Part shown: piece after piece, positions 36,179-46,175 of the stretch
Layout: every line of letters starts with the position of its first letter
Numbering within the stretch: the stretch's first letter is position 1
The notes under the pieces: model-generated
Seen by the model: only the letters and a program-made list of their open reading frames with translations
Databases searched by the model: none
Told to the model about the DNA's origin: nothing
NCBI RefSeq assembly: GCF_029607905.1
Contig: NZ_JAPHEH010000001.1
Location: forward strand, 1,889,530-1,953,529
DNA from: Thiovibrio frasassiensis
GTDB taxonomy: Bacteria > Desulfobacterota > Desulfobulbia > Desulfobulbales > Desulfurivibrionaceae
Length of the DNA: 64,000 bases
Direction: 5' to 3'
Program-made: the position numbers and the translations under genes

Positions 36179-38380
36179 CTACCCCTCGTAAAAGATATAA
36201 CCGGAGGTGTTTGCTTTCTTGGCCTGATACATCGCTCTGTCTGCCTTTTGGAGCAGGGAGTCAATCTGTTTGTCATCGTCGGGATAGATGCTGATGCCAA
36301 CGCTGGCCATGACCATGAGGTGGGTTTCGTGAAAGAGGATGGGTTCGGCGATGGTGTCGATAATCTTTTTTGCCACATTTTTTATTGCGGTTTTGCTCCC
36401 AATATCATGGAGAATCACCACGAATTCATCGCCGCCCATGCGGGCAACTGTGTCGGAGTCGCGCAACAGCCCTTGCAGTCTGGCGGCGATCTCTTTGAGG
36501 ACGGCGTCTCCCGCCAGATGTCCGTGTGCATCGTTGATCTGCTTGAATTTGTCCAGATCCACATAGAGCAGGGCGATTTTTTTGCGGTGACGCTGGCTCA
36601 GTATCATGGCCTGGGCCAGCCGGTCCGGAAAAAGGTGTCTGTTGATCAGGCCGGTGAGGGGGTCGTGATGGGCCAGGTGGGCAATATGGTCCTGCGCTTG
36701 TTGTTTTTGTGCGGCCAGGGCGAACAGAGAGGCGAATTGTTCAACGGTGTCGAGATTCCTTTTTTCGTAATTGCGGGGGTTGTCGGCCACGGCGATGATG
36801 CCCAGGAGTTCGTTGTTGAACAAGGCCGGAACCACCAGGAGGCAGGCAGGGGATTCCGGGCCGAGGGAATTCCCCTGTACTCTGTAGTCGGTGAGCGGCG
36901 AGTTTGAGAGGAGGGAGGTTTTGTTTTCGAGAACCCAGTTGATCAGGCCGTGGGGGGAGTGCACAAAGGTCCCATTTTCCTCCTGCACGGCGCACAGTTC
37001 CCCGATCTTTTGGGAAAACGCCATGGCCAGCAGCTTATTTGTCTTCGTATCCACCAGGTCGATAATTCCGTGCTTGCTGCCGGTGAGAACCAGGAGCTCT
37101 TCCAGCAGGGCCGAGGAAATATCCTTCAGGGAATCCGAGGAGATGATCATCCTGGAAATTCTGGCCACGGCCCCGTTCATGGCCGATTCAATGGCCAGAT
37201 TGTTTTCCGCCTGTTTCCTTGCGGTAACATCCTCAAAGATGGCGACCACTTCGCCGGAGGGCAGTTTGTAGAGGTAGTTTTCCCGCCAGCCGCGCAAGCG
37301 GTTGTCGGTATAGAGGGAAAGTGGATGGTGTTCCGGCCTGCCGGTCTGCCAGACCCGTTGCAGCACGGCAAGAAGACCGAATTCTCTTGCTCCGGGAAAA
37401 ACTTCGAGAAGTGACCTGCCGATTACCTGATCCTTGCGTATTTTTTCGATGCGTTCCGCGGCTTGGTTAAAATCGACAAAAATAAAATCGCTGGCGTCGA
37501 GATCTTTTGCCTCGTAGACCGCAACCCCGGAACTCATGTTATTGAAGAGCTCCCGGAAGCGTGTTTCATTGGCCAGCAAGACCTGTTCCGCCTCATGCCG
37601 TTCACTGATGTCCTTGGCGATGAGGATTATGGTGGGTTGGTCGTCCTGGCGGAGTTCCAGAAAATGGAGGGAGACATGTTTGCCGTTGAAAAGTGTGGGA
37701 GGATTGTCTTCGAGGAGTTGGGGTAAACGTTCCGGGTGGGCTAGCAGGCTGGAAATATTCTGGCGATCATCCTCGGCAAACAGAGCGACAAGGTTCGTGG
37801 CCAGCAGCTTTTCCTCAGTCAGGCTGCACAGGTGCAGAGCGGCCAGATTGACAAAGATTATGGTGCCTTCCGGGGTTAGTTCAAAAACCGCCTCGGACAT
37901 GTTGTTGATGATGGCTTCAAAATGATTTTTTGAGGAAAGCAGTTCCCTGGTGATGGTCCGGTACTGGACGTCTTCAAGGTTGGCCACCGGCTCAAGGCTG
38001 CTCAGGGAGTGATTCGCCAGATGGTGGATGACGTCAAGAACGTGTTTTTGAATGGCTTTGATCGAACTCTTGGCGATGCAGGCATTGGCGCCGATTTTTT
38101 GGTAATCGACGTCATCCTCCGCGGCAATGGCGGAAAGAATGACGATGAAAAGATCGGCAAAGCGTGGGATGCTGCGGATGATTCGGCAGAGCTTGTCGCC
38201 GCCGATGTTGGGCATGACCAGGTCGACAAAAACGATGTCCGGCGTGTAGACCTCCAATACGCTGAGGGCTGCCAGGCCATCGCTGGCCGTCATTACCTCG
38301 TGGCCTTCCTTTTCCAGGAAATTGGCCAGGAGTTTGAGGATCATCGGGTGATTGTCCACCACAAGAACTTTTAAGGACAT
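36179..38380 (-). CDS. REC-PAS-PAS-GAF-GGDEF diguanylate cyclase
   Basis: A 733-aa soluble signalling protein. Residues 1-120 form a receiver (VLVVDNHPMILKLL; phospho-Asp in VFVDLVMPNIGG). Two PAS domains follow (about 150-270 and 275-400), then a GAF domain (about 415-555) and a GGDEF domain (about 565-733). MGGDEFVVILHD is an intact active site, with an RDSD I-site five residues ahead. It should make c-di-GMP under control of a histidine kinase and small ligands. No kinase gene adjoins. It lies 85 bases upstream, on the opposite side, of the USP gene. Confidence 0.95.
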   Translation of the reverse strand: MSLKVLVVDNHPMILKLLANFLEKEGHEVMTASDGLAALSVLEVYTPDIVFVDLVMPNIGGDKLCRIIRSIPRFADLFIVILSAIAAEDDVDYQKIGANACIAKSSIKAIQKHVLDVIHHLANHSLSSLEPVANLEDVQYRTITRELLSSKNHFEAIINNMSEAVFELTPEGTIIFVNLAALHLCSLTEEKLLATNLVALFAEDDRQNISSLLAHPERLPQLLEDNPPTLFNGKHVSLHFLELRQDDQPTIILIAKDISERHEAEQVLLANETRFRELFNNMSSGVAVYEAKDLDASDFIFVDFNQAAERIEKIRKDQVIGRSLLEVFPGAREFGLLAVLQRVWQTGRPEHHPLSLYTDNRLRGWRENYLYKLPSGEVVAIFEDVTARKQAENNLAIESAMNGAVARISRMIISSDSLKDISSALLEELLVLTGSKHGIIDLVDTKTNKLLAMAFSQKIGELCAVQEENGTFVHSPHGLINWVLENKTSLLSNSPLTDYRVQGNSLGPESPACLLVVPALFNNELLGIIAVADNPRNYEKRNLDTVEQFASLFALAAQKQQAQDHIAHLAHHDPLTGLINRHLFPDRLAQAMILSQRHRKKIALLYVDLDKFKQINDAHGHLAGDAVLKEIAARLQGLLRDSDTVARMGGDEFVVILHDIGSKTAIKNVAKKIIDTIAEPILFHETHLMVMASVGISIYPDDDKQIDSLLQKADRAMYQAKKANTSGYIFYEG

Positions 38381-38465
38381 GAGACCCCCAGCCTTGGATT
38401 ATCAGAGGTAACTCTCTGTTTTGTATTTGCAAATGTCTCGGCTGTCAACGGCTATTGTCCGAGGC

Positions 38466-39401
38466 TCAGCCGATAATCCAGACCGCTACCTCTTCGGCCA
38501 TGAGCAGCACCCGGTCCGAGACCCCTCGAAAGATGCCCTTGCTGACCTCCTCGCCCCGGCGGCCCATGACGATGGTGCCGAAATCATCGATCAGGGCCTG
38601 GCGAAGAATTTGGCGGCTGGGATCAATGCCCATGAAGGTTTCCAGCCAGAAGATGCGCTCCGGAGGGAACCCCCCGTCAATGAGGAGTTGTTTCGGGGCA
38701 TGGAAAAGGCTGTCCGGTCTGCGCAGGTGCTCTTCGCACCACGCCTCGCCCCAAAGGGTATGGAAATCCTTGGGCTCGATTACGGGATGGCTGCCAAGCA
38801 GGGCTTTTGAGTAAAAAAGGGTCACTTCGGCGCAGGGGTTGTCGGCAAGGATAAAGGCCAGATGGTCAATGGCCTTCAGGGAATGGGAGGTGCCGTCCAC
38901 CGGAACCAGAAATTTGCAGGAGTTTACCTGCCCATCGATGATCCAGAGAGGGACATCATGGCATTTATCCAGAATGGTTGCCGAAACGCTGCCCATGATC
39001 ATCTCTTCCAGTTTGCCGATGCCCCTCCGGCCGATGAGCAGGGCGTCGTACTTGCCTTGCCGGGCCTCATGGATGATGTCGTGGGGGACACTCCGCTGGG
39101 AAAGTTTGACCGAGGTATGCACCTGTTCCTCGGCAATGCCGAGTCGCTTGAGGGTGTCCGTGGCCTGTTGCATGTATTTTTTTTGGGCTACCAGCAGGTT
39201 GCGGGTTGCCGAGCTGACGGTATTGAGCAGCTCCGCTTCGGTCAGCCAATCTTTTGCGGCTGAGCCGGTGCTGCTTGTCGGGACAACGGAAAGTAGATGG
39301 AAATGGATGTCGGGAAGGTCGTGGAATAGCTGGCCGAGATAGCGGAGGCAATTGGTGCTGTATGGCGAGCCGTCAACGGCAATGAGGATTTTTTTTTGCA
39401 T
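38466..39401 (-). CDS. Tandem universal stress protein
   Basis: A 311-aa protein made of two USP folds (residues 1-155 and about 160-311). The start is ATG 39401 behind AAGGAGG; the longer frame to 39443 is excluded. Domain 1 begins KKILIAVDGSPYSTNCLRYL and has an ATP-binding GRRGIGKLEEMIMGS motif. Domain 2 begins KFLVPVDGTSHSLKAIDHLA, with the weaker GRRGEEVSKGIFRG. ATP binding by the first half is likely. Function is stress-related but undefined. Confidence 0.92.
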   Translation of the reverse strand: MQKKILIAVDGSPYSTNCLRYLGQLFHDLPDIHFHLLSVVPTSSTGSAAKDWLTEAELLNTVSSATRNLLVAQKKYMQQATDTLKRLGIAEEQVHTSVKLSQRSVPHDIIHEARQGKYDALLIGRRGIGKLEEMIMGSVSATILDKCHDVPLWIIDGQVNSCKFLVPVDGTSHSLKAIDHLAFILADNPCAEVTLFYSKALLGSHPVIEPKDFHTLWGEAWCEEHLRRPDSLFHAPKQLLIDGGFPPERIFWLETFMGIDPSRQILRQALIDDFGTIVMGRRGEEVSKGIFRGVSDRVLLMAEEVAVWIIG

Positions 39402-39497
39402 GCGTGGCCTCCTTGTGCCATGGTCCTGGATAAAGGGTATCAAACCTGGCCGGGAGAGGCAATCGTTCGGGATAAAAAAAGGAGAAATAGGCCCCCT

Positions 39498-40541
39498 TCA
39501 TTCAAGATCGTTGTGGTAGCTGCAGGGGGCTCCGAGATAATTGGTCAGGGTGACGCTCTTGCCCAGGCTGATGAGATAGTTGGGGCTCAGCGGAATCTTG
39601 CCCCCTCCGCCCGGCGCGTCGAGAGCGAAGGTCGGCACGGCCATCCCGGAGGTGTACCCGATCATGGCTTGCATGATCTCAAGGCCTGTTTCCACCTTGG
39701 TTCTGAAGTGATTGGTGCCCCGGGTCATGTCTGCCTGAAAAAGATAATAGGGCTTCACCCGGATCATGAGCAGCCCGTGCATGAGTTTGGTGATGGTTGC
39801 GGCGTTGTCGTTGACCCCTTTGAGCAAGACGGTCTGGTTGCCCAGGGGGATTCCGGCCCCGGCCAGACGGGCGCATGCCTTGGCCGCCTCGGGTGTTATT
39901 TCGTCGGGGTGGTTGAAATGGGTGTTGATGTAGAGCGGGTGATACCGTTTGAGGATCCCGGCCAACCGGGTGGTGATCCGCATGGGCAGGGTGCAGGGCA
40001 CCCGGCTGCCGATGCGGATGATCTGGATCGAAGGGATGGCCCGCAGGTTGTCCAGCAACCAGACCAGGGTTTCGTCGCTTAAAAGAAGCGGGTCTCCGCC
40101 GGAAATGAGGACATCTCGGATCTCTTTGTTTTTGCGAAGATAGCTAAAGGCTTCCCGCATAGTTTCCCGGGTGACCAGCATGCGGCTGGTGCCCACCTTT
40201 CTTTTTCTGGTGCAGAACCGGCAGTACATGGCGCATTGGCTGGAGACCAGAAAGAGGACCCGGTCCGGGTAGGTGTGGACCAGATTCTCCACCGGCGAGC
40301 GGTTTTCTTCGTCCAGGGGGTCGACAAGGCAGATATCGTCATCCAGTTCCTGCGGGTCGGGTACGGCCTGCCGCCAGAGAGGGTCTCCCGGGGTTTTGAT
40401 CAGCCCGAGATAGTAGGGGTTGATCCGCATGGGAAACTGTTTGTACACGGGATTCAAGGCAGAAACATCGAAGTCGAAATGGCGGCCCAGCTGTTCTGGG
40501 GTGGTGATGCTGCGGGCCAGCAGGTTTTTCCAGTGTGTCAT
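39498..40541 (-). CDS. KamA-family radical SAM aminomutase, EpmB-like
   Basis: A 347-aa radical SAM enzyme from ATG 40541. The iron-sulfur motif is CAMYCRFCTRKR (CxxxCxxC). VLISGGDPLLLSDETL is the SAM-binding GGE-like region and LDAPGGGGKIPLSPNY the PLP-binding and C-terminal mark of the KamA family. Length is that of EpmB (about 342 aa), which converts lysine to beta-lysine for EF-P, and shorter than clostridial lysine 2,3-aminomutase. No efp or epmA lies nearby, so osmolyte beta-lysine synthesis is the alternative. Confidence 0.92.
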   Translation of the reverse strand: MTHWKNLLARSITTPEQLGRHFDFDVSALNPVYKQFPMRINPYYLGLIKTPGDPLWRQAVPDPQELDDDICLVDPLDEENRSPVENLVHTYPDRVLFLVSSQCAMYCRFCTRKRKVGTSRMLVTRETMREAFSYLRKNKEIRDVLISGGDPLLLSDETLVWLLDNLRAIPSIQIIRIGSRVPCTLPMRITTRLAGILKRYHPLYINTHFNHPDEITPEAAKACARLAGAGIPLGNQTVLLKGVNDNAATITKLMHGLLMIRVKPYYLFQADMTRGTNHFRTKVETGLEIMQAMIGYTSGMAVPTFALDAPGGGGKIPLSPNYLISLGKSVTLTNYLGAPCSYHNDLE

Positions 40542-40784
40542 TATTGAAACCCGGTAAAAAAGAGAAAGAGACAGAAAACCCAAGCTTACTCAAGATCGTA
40601 AGGTGCTGCAATGGCCCTTTCCCTCAAAGAGCTGATCAATTCGAGATATTTTGTCTCTGCCTCAAGCCGGTATGAGCAAAAAATAATCGGAAAGATAAAA
40701 GTACTGGTCAGGGTAGAGGAAGAAATGGTAAGAAAATAAGTTGGTTTTGCCGCCGGAAAAAGACGGGTAACGTGATTGACGGCA

Positions 40785-42554
40785 ATGCATCCAAATCTCA
40801 GCGCAGGTAGTGCGTCCATGCCGCAAAACAGCTTTGGTTTTCAGTACGATCCCTATGGCAACACCAAGGCGATCGAGGTCTTCAGCCGCTGGCTCGGAGT
40901 GTATGACAACCAGTTCACCAATAAAGGCACTGCCTTTACCCGGGATGAACGGGAACAACTTCAGCTGGAAGGCACCCTTCCGCCCAGCGTCCGGACCCTC
41001 ACCCAGCAGATGGACAATTGCCTGGAAATCCTGGCGCGGAAAAGCAGCGATCTGGAGCAGTTTGTCTACCTGCGCTCTCTCTATGACCGGAATGTGACCC
41101 TGGCCCATGCCGTTATCGCCAGCGACATTGAGCGATTCATGCGGATCATCTACACGCCCACCGTGGGCGAGGCCTGCCGCCAGTATTCTTCCATGTTCCG
41201 CAAGGCAAACGGGCTGCATTTTTTCCCCGGCAATATCGACAAGGCCGAGGAGATCCTGCGCCGCTTCAAGTCCAGACAGATCAGGGTGGCGGTTGTTACC
41301 GACAATCAGGGCATCCTCGGCATGGGCGACCAAGGGGTGGGTGGGATCTCCATCTGTCTTGGCAAACTCATGCTCTACACCCAGGGCGCCGGGGTGGCGC
41401 CTTGGCATTGTCTGCCCATTTCCCTGGACGTCGGCACGGACAACGCCGCGCTCTTGAATGATCCGAATTATCTCGGCTGGTGGCATCCCCGATTGGTCGG
41501 GGATGAGTATCTTGATTTTGTCCGGCGTTTTGCCAAGGCGTTTAAGGCGGTGTTTCCCCATGCCCTCTGCCAGTGGGAGGATTTTTCCAAGCAGAAGGCC
41601 TTTGCCATCCGGGATGCCTATCTCCATGATCTTGTTTCGTTCAATGATGATATCCAGGGGACCGGGGCGGTGACCCTGGCGGCACTGATCTCCGCCATGA
41701 AGATCAAGAAGGAGTTGCTGACCAAGCAGGTGTATCTGATTTATGGCGCGGGTGCCGGCGGGGTTGGCATTGCCGAACAGATCGAAACTGCGCTCATTGA
41801 GGGGGGGCTTGGTCCGGAAGAGGCGAGAGCCCGGATCTTCGCGGTGGACAGCAAAGGGTTGGTGACCACCGAGCGGGAGCTTGAGCCATATAAGCAGAAG
41901 TTTGCCAAGGATCCGGCCGCCCTGGATTGGTATTCTGCAAAAACGGACGGCAACCTGTTGAACGTGATCCAGAAAGCCCGGGTTACGGTGTTGATCGGCA
42001 CTTCCGGTCAACCCGGGGCTTTTAGCCGCTATATTGTTCAGGCCATGCAGGGCAACAGCCGTCGGCCGGTTATTCTGCCGCTCAGCAATCCCACCGCCCA
42101 GGCCGAGGCGTTGCCCGCGGACATCCATAAATGGACCTCCGGCAGTGCTCTGGTTGCTACGGGCAGTCCGTTTGAACCGATAACCATCGGTGGGTTGCCG
42201 ATCAGGGTCGGGCAGTGCAATAATGTTTTTATCTTTCCGGGCGTGGGCTTGGGAGTCATGGCCTCAGGCGCACAGGAGGTGCTGCCTGCGTTTTTCACCG
42301 CTGCGGCCCAGGCGGTGGCAGAGCAGGTGTCGGGGGCGGATCTCAAGAAGGGGATCCTCCTGCCATCGGTGGCCACTTTGCGCGAGGTGAGTCTGGCTGT
42401 GGCGTTAGCCGTGGGTGAAACGGCGATCAGCCGGGGTGTGGCTCACCCCTGTGTTTACAGCACCTATCAGCATGATTACAAGCGGGAACGGTTGCAGCGT
42501 TTGGTGGAGATGATGGGCTGGCAGCCCCGGTATCTGCCGATTGTTCCCAGGTGA
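40785..42554 (+). CDS. NAD-dependent malic enzyme
   Basis: A 589-aa oxidoreductive decarboxylase (malate to pyruvate and CO2), the long SfcA/MaeA type. The start may be ATG 40785 or ATG 40818; the first 12-15 residues are not conserved-looking. IIYTPTVGEACRQYS marks the malic N-terminal domain; SFNDDIQGTGAVTLAAL the metal/substrate site; IYGAGAGGVGIAEQI the NAD fold; LIGTSGQPGAFS and LPLSNPTAQAEAL follow. It is divergent from the radical SAM gene and ends in a strong terminator. Confidence 0.95.
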   Translation: MHPNLSAGSASMPQNSFGFQYDPYGNTKAIEVFSRWLGVYDNQFTNKGTAFTRDEREQLQLEGTLPPSVRTLTQQMDNCLEILARKSSDLEQFVYLRSLYDRNVTLAHAVIASDIERFMRIIYTPTVGEACRQYSSMFRKANGLHFFPGNIDKAEEILRRFKSRQIRVAVVTDNQGILGMGDQGVGGISICLGKLMLYTQGAGVAPWHCLPISLDVGTDNAALLNDPNYLGWWHPRLVGDEYLDFVRRFAKAFKAVFPHALCQWEDFSKQKAFAIRDAYLHDLVSFNDDIQGTGAVTLAALISAMKIKKELLTKQVYLIYGAGAGGVGIAEQIETALIEGGLGPEEARARIFAVDSKGLVTTERELEPYKQKFAKDPAALDWYSAKTDGNLLNVIQKARVTVLIGTSGQPGAFSRYIVQAMQGNSRRPVILPLSNPTAQAEALPADIHKWTSGSALVATGSPFEPITIGGLPIRVGQCNNVFIFPGVGLGVMASGAQEVLPAFFTAAAQAVAEQVSGADLKKGILLPSVATLREVSLAVALAVGETAISRGVAHPCVYSTYQHDYKRERLQRLVEMMGWQPRYLPIVPR

Positions 42555-42583
42555 GACGGGTTGACAATAAGAGCTGTTTTTTG

Positions 42584-42610
42584 AGGCCTCCTGTTAGAGG
42601 AGGCCTTTTT
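42584..42610 (+). terminator. Rho-independent terminator after malic enzyme
   Basis: A perfect 9-bp stem, AGGCCTCCT (42584-42592) with AGGAGGCCT (42598-42606), loop of 5, ending in TTTTT (42606-42610). It lies 30 bases after the malic enzyme stop and overlaps the last codons of the convergent TAXI gene. Confidence 0.85.
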
Positions 42611-43568
42611 CTTTCCAGAACTTGACGGCTCCGGGATGCATGGGGATGATGATGTCCTTGGCCCCGGAGCGCGTGCTCATATCCTTCAGGGCACGATTCT
42701 GTTTTCTCATGTAGCGCAACCCTTTTTTGCTGTAAATGGTGGAAAGCAGGCGGTACACCACCTCGTCCGGCACTTCGGCATTGGCCACCCAGAGGGTGGA
42801 GTCCTGAAAGGAAGGGGTGTGGTGCTTTACCCCGCGATAGGTGCCGGGAGGTAGGGTTCGGGCGGTGAAGTAGGGATATTTCTTGTAGAAGCCGCTGGCC
42901 CGGGCCTCGGCATCGAGATCGAGGAGGTCGATCTTGCCGGTTTTCGCCGCCATGGTGACGGCGCTGCTTGGGAAGCTGGTAAAGAGCCAGAAGGCGTCGA
43001 GCTGTTTGTTGGCAAAGGCCATGGCCACTTCATTGTAGCCGATATGGATGGGGATGATGGCGTCCCAGAGCCCCAGATGTTTGAAAAAAAGCTCGCAGTT
43101 GGCAAAGGCCCCTGAACCGGGACTGCCGACCCCCACCTTTTTTCCCTTGAGATCCTTGAGACTGTGTATCCCCGAGCCTTTCCGGACCACAAGCTGGGCC
43201 GGCGCCCCATACATGGAGGCCACGGCCAGGACCTTGTCATAGGTGTTGCTGTCGTCTGGGAGCAGACCGTTGCGCCCAAGATAGGCATGGCCGGAATAGA
43301 CCAGGCTAAAATCGGCCTGACCGGCATTGACCTGGGACAGATTTTCCAAAGAGCCTGCCGAAGGCTGGGTTGTTAGACTCATGCTCGGAAGGGCTCTGAT
43401 TCCCGGGTAGGCCTCAATGGCGTTGGCCACCAACTGGAAGGTTCCTCCTGCTGGACCGCCCCGGAATATCAGTTTTTTGTTGAGGGCAAGAGCAGGGGAT
43501 GTATGGGAAAGAGTCAGGAGAAGTACTGTGCTGATGATCAAGGCGAGGCGAAGAGGGTTTTTTTTCAT
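42594..43568 (-). CDS. TAXI family TRAP-transporter solute-binding protein
   Basis: A 324-aa periplasmic protein with a Sec signal peptide (MKKNPLRLALII to about SPALA, residues 1-28). FRGGPAGGTFQLVANAIE is the TAXI-family opening, and KVGVGSPGSGAFANCELFF and EVAMAFANKQLDAFW are the lobe motifs. TAXI proteins feed organic acids to DctQM-type permeases. No permease gene adjoins, so the partner must be elsewhere or the protein has a sensory role. Its 3' end contains the terminator of the facing gene. Confidence 0.93.
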   Translation of the reverse strand: MKKNPLRLALIISTVLLLTLSHTSPALALNKKLIFRGGPAGGTFQLVANAIEAYPGIRALPSMSLTTQPSAGSLENLSQVNAGQADFSLVYSGHAYLGRNGLLPDDSNTYDKVLAVASMYGAPAQLVVRKGSGIHSLKDLKGKKVGVGSPGSGAFANCELFFKHLGLWDAIIPIHIGYNEVAMAFANKQLDAFWLFTSFPSSAVTMAAKTGKIDLLDLDAEARASGFYKKYPYFTARTLPPGTYRGVKHHTPSFQDSTLWVANAEVPDEVVYRLLSTIYSKKGLRYMRKQNRALKDMSTRSGAKDIIIPMHPGAVKFWKEKGLL

Positions 43569-43788
43569 GGGAAAAGTCTCTATTGAGAGGGAAATGGGTC
43601 GGCTGGCCGTATTGGCCGGTCTGAGTCGACAACTGGGTGCGCCGACGTGCCGGTCCTGTAATCCTCATAAAAATAGTACAGCTCTTTTACGACCGATGCA
43701 ATATTGTTGACCGGTATCTTCGTTGTGTTTTTGCTATATTTCCCGGAGGGAAAGGCGTTAAACCGCCGGAATCAGATTGGGGAACACT

Positions 43789-44055
43789 ATGAGTATTTTT
43801 GAGATTGTGATGCTGGTTTGTTTTGGGGCGGCCTGGCCGTTTTCTCTGTATCAGTCTTACCGCTCCAGAACCAACGCCGGTAAGAGCCTCTTTTTTCTGG
43901 GAGTGGTTCTTCTCGGGTATCTTTCCGGCATCCTGCACAAGATATTTTTCAGTCCTGATCCGGTGATCGGCCTCTATATCCTGAACGGGATCATGGTGGT
44001 TGGAGATATCGTCCTGTACTTCCGTAACCGGAAGCTTGACGTCCTTACAGGATGA
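43789..44055 (+). CDS. PQ-loop/SemiSWEET-like small membrane protein
   Basis: An 88-aa protein with three hydrophobic helices. WPFSLYQSYRSRTNAGKS after TM1 resembles the PQ-loop signature (P..Y..YR..S..G.S). GGGGA-like TTGGGGAAC lies before ATG 43789. SemiSWEETs are 3-TM sugar carriers that dimerise, but the match is only at motif level. It lies divergent from the TAXI gene with 220 bases between and convergent with kup. Confidence 0.7.
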   Translation: MSIFEIVMLVCFGAAWPFSLYQSYRSRTNAGKSLFFLGVVLLGYLSGILHKIFFSPDPVIGLYILNGIMVVGDIVLYFRNRKLDVLTG

Positions 44056-44090
44056 ATCGAGGGGCAGGGGGGGCACTGCAGTAGCTGAAG

Positions 44091-45977
44091 TTACAGCTCG
44101 AGCTGGACACCAACCTCGATGACCTGATCTGAGGGGATGTCGAAAAACGCTGCGGCATCCATGGCGTTGCGCGCCAGAAAGAGAAAAAGTTGTGAGCGCC
44201 AGCGCCACATTTCCGGGTGTTCGCCGATGGAGAGCTTTTCCCGGCCAAGAAAAAAACTGGCCTCTTTCATGTCCAAATTCAGCCCCTTGCTGCTGGCCAG
44301 GGCGAAAATGGTGTCGATCTTTGGCTCTTCCATGAAGCCGTAGTGGGCAATGATCCGATACAGTCCGGCGCCCAGCTTTTCGGCTTCGATTTTCTCGAAA
44401 TTCGGGACTCGGGGGATTTCTTCGGTGCGGATATTGAGAAAAACCACCTCGGAGTGCAGAATCTTGTTGTGCTTCAGATTGTGCATCAGCGCCGCAGGCA
44501 CGATATCATGGCCTCGGGTCAGGAATACGGCCTGACCGTTGATCCGCTGCGGCGGAGTGCTTATCAGCATTTCTTTGAATTCTTCCAGTTTCGGGGTGAG
44601 ACTGCGCATCCTGTTGCCAAGAATTTCCCGACCCTGTTCCCAGGTCAGCATCATCAGGAAAAAGAAGCCGCCGATGGCCAGAGCGAACCAGGCGCCATGG
44701 AAGATCTTGCTCATGTTTGCCCCGAGGAAGGGGAGATCCACCATGAAGAAAAGGCCGGCAAGCAGTCCGGCTGTCAAGCGGCTCCAGCCCCAGCGTTTGC
44801 TGGCGACCACAAAAAAGAGGGTGGAGGTGATCAACATGGTGGCGCTCACCGCCACGCCATAGGCGGCGGCCAGTTTGCTTGACGATTGAAAACCCAGGAC
44901 CAGGCCGATGGTGCACAGCATCAGCGCCCAGTTTACCGGGCCCACATAGATCTGACCTATATGGGAGGATGAAGTGTGGGTGATCCGCAGCCGGGGCAGG
45001 TAGCCCAGTTGAATCGCCTGACGGGTGAGGGAAAAAGAACCGGTGATTACAGCCTGGGAGGCGATGATGGTGGCCATGGTGGCCAAGAGGACCATGGGAA
45101 TCATCGCCCAGTCCGGGACCATGGCGTAGAAGGGGTGATACGCTTCTTCCGGTCTGACAAGCAGCAGGGCGCCCTGGCCAAAATAGTTCAAGACCAACGC
45201 TGGGAAGGCAATCAGGAACCAAACCAGTTGGATGGGGCGTTTGCCGAAGTGGCCCATGTCGGCATAGATTGCCTCGGCCCCGGTCACCACAAGAAAAACC
45301 GCGCCCAATACGATAAAGCCGTGGATTCGGTTTTCGAGAAGAAAACTGATGCCGTGCCAGGGAAAGACGGCAACAAGAATCCGTGGGCAGCTGACAATCT
45401 GGGCAATGCCGAGGGCGGCAAGCATGCAGAACCAGAGGAGCATGATCGGCCCGAACAGGCGACCCACCCTGGCGGTTCCCTTCTTCTGGATCAAAAAAAG
45501 CCCGGAGAGAATGAGTATGGTGGCAGGAATAATATAGGGTTCAAAGAACGGAGTAATGTTTTTCACCCCTTCCACGGCGCTTAACACCGAGATGGCCGGG
45601 GTGATCATGCCGTCGCCATACATCAGGCAGGCGGCAAAGAGGCCAATGCACACCAGAACCCATTGCGGGGTGTGCCGTTTGAGATTTTTGGGTTTGATCA
45701 GGGCGGTCAGGGCCAGAACTCCGCCCTCGCCTTCGTTATCTGCCCGGAGGATGAAGCCGAGATATTTGATGCTGACGATAAGCAGCAAAGCCCAGAAGAT
45801 GAGGGACAATACGCCGAGGACATTGGCGGAAGTAACCGCGATGCCATACTCGCCGTGAAAACATTCCCGCATGGCATAGAGCGGACTGGTGCCGATATCC
45901 CCAAATACAACCCCGAGGGCAGCCAGTGAGAGGGCGCTTAATTGTTTGCCGGACATTTCTGTGGCGGGAGCATTCAT
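44091..45977 (-). CDS. kup: Kup family potassium uptake protein
   Basis: A 628-aa transporter, normal for Kup. ATG 45977 is chosen; the frame goes on to a TTG at 46001. The N-terminus reads LSLAALGVVFGDIGTSPLYA, the family signature, followed by about 12 membrane segments to about residue 450 and a cytoplasmic C-terminal domain. EGGVLALTALI and YADMGHFGKRPIQ are further Kup motifs. It takes up K+ with protons. It is divergent from the ankyrin gene. Confidence 0.97.
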   Translation of the reverse strand: MNAPATEMSGKQLSALSLAALGVVFGDIGTSPLYAMRECFHGEYGIAVTSANVLGVLSLIFWALLLIVSIKYLGFILRADNEGEGGVLALTALIKPKNLKRHTPQWVLVCIGLFAACLMYGDGMITPAISVLSAVEGVKNITPFFEPYIIPATILILSGLFLIQKKGTARVGRLFGPIMLLWFCMLAALGIAQIVSCPRILVAVFPWHGISFLLENRIHGFIVLGAVFLVVTGAEAIYADMGHFGKRPIQLVWFLIAFPALVLNYFGQGALLLVRPEEAYHPFYAMVPDWAMIPMVLLATMATIIASQAVITGSFSLTRQAIQLGYLPRLRITHTSSSHIGQIYVGPVNWALMLCTIGLVLGFQSSSKLAAAYGVAVSATMLITSTLFFVVASKRWGWSRLTAGLLAGLFFMVDLPFLGANMSKIFHGAWFALAIGGFFFLMMLTWEQGREILGNRMRSLTPKLEEFKEMLISTPPQRINGQAVFLTRGHDIVPAALMHNLKHNKILHSEVVFLNIRTEEIPRVPNFEKIEAEKLGAGLYRIIAHYGFMEEPKIDTIFALASSKGLNLDMKEASFFLGREKLSIGEHPEMWRWRSQLFLFLARNAMDAAAFFDIPSDQVIEVGVQLEL

Positions 45978-46175
45978 TCGGGTATCTTCCTTGGATTTCA
46001 ATCAGGGCCACTATTTGCGATTATCTAAAAAAGAGCAACAAAAAAACACGGCTTTGCCCCTTCCGCGCTTCTCCGCTGCGGTATTCAATGCTAGTATAAT
46101 TATGGTGGGTTGTTCACCAGTCGATGTCGGTTTTTTGATTTGGTTGCAGTGGAGTGAAATAGAGGAGCTCATGTC

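Noticed and set aside
40662-42128. 488-codon minus-strand frame
   Set aside because: Antisense of malic enzyme, whose motifs are complete on the plus strand.
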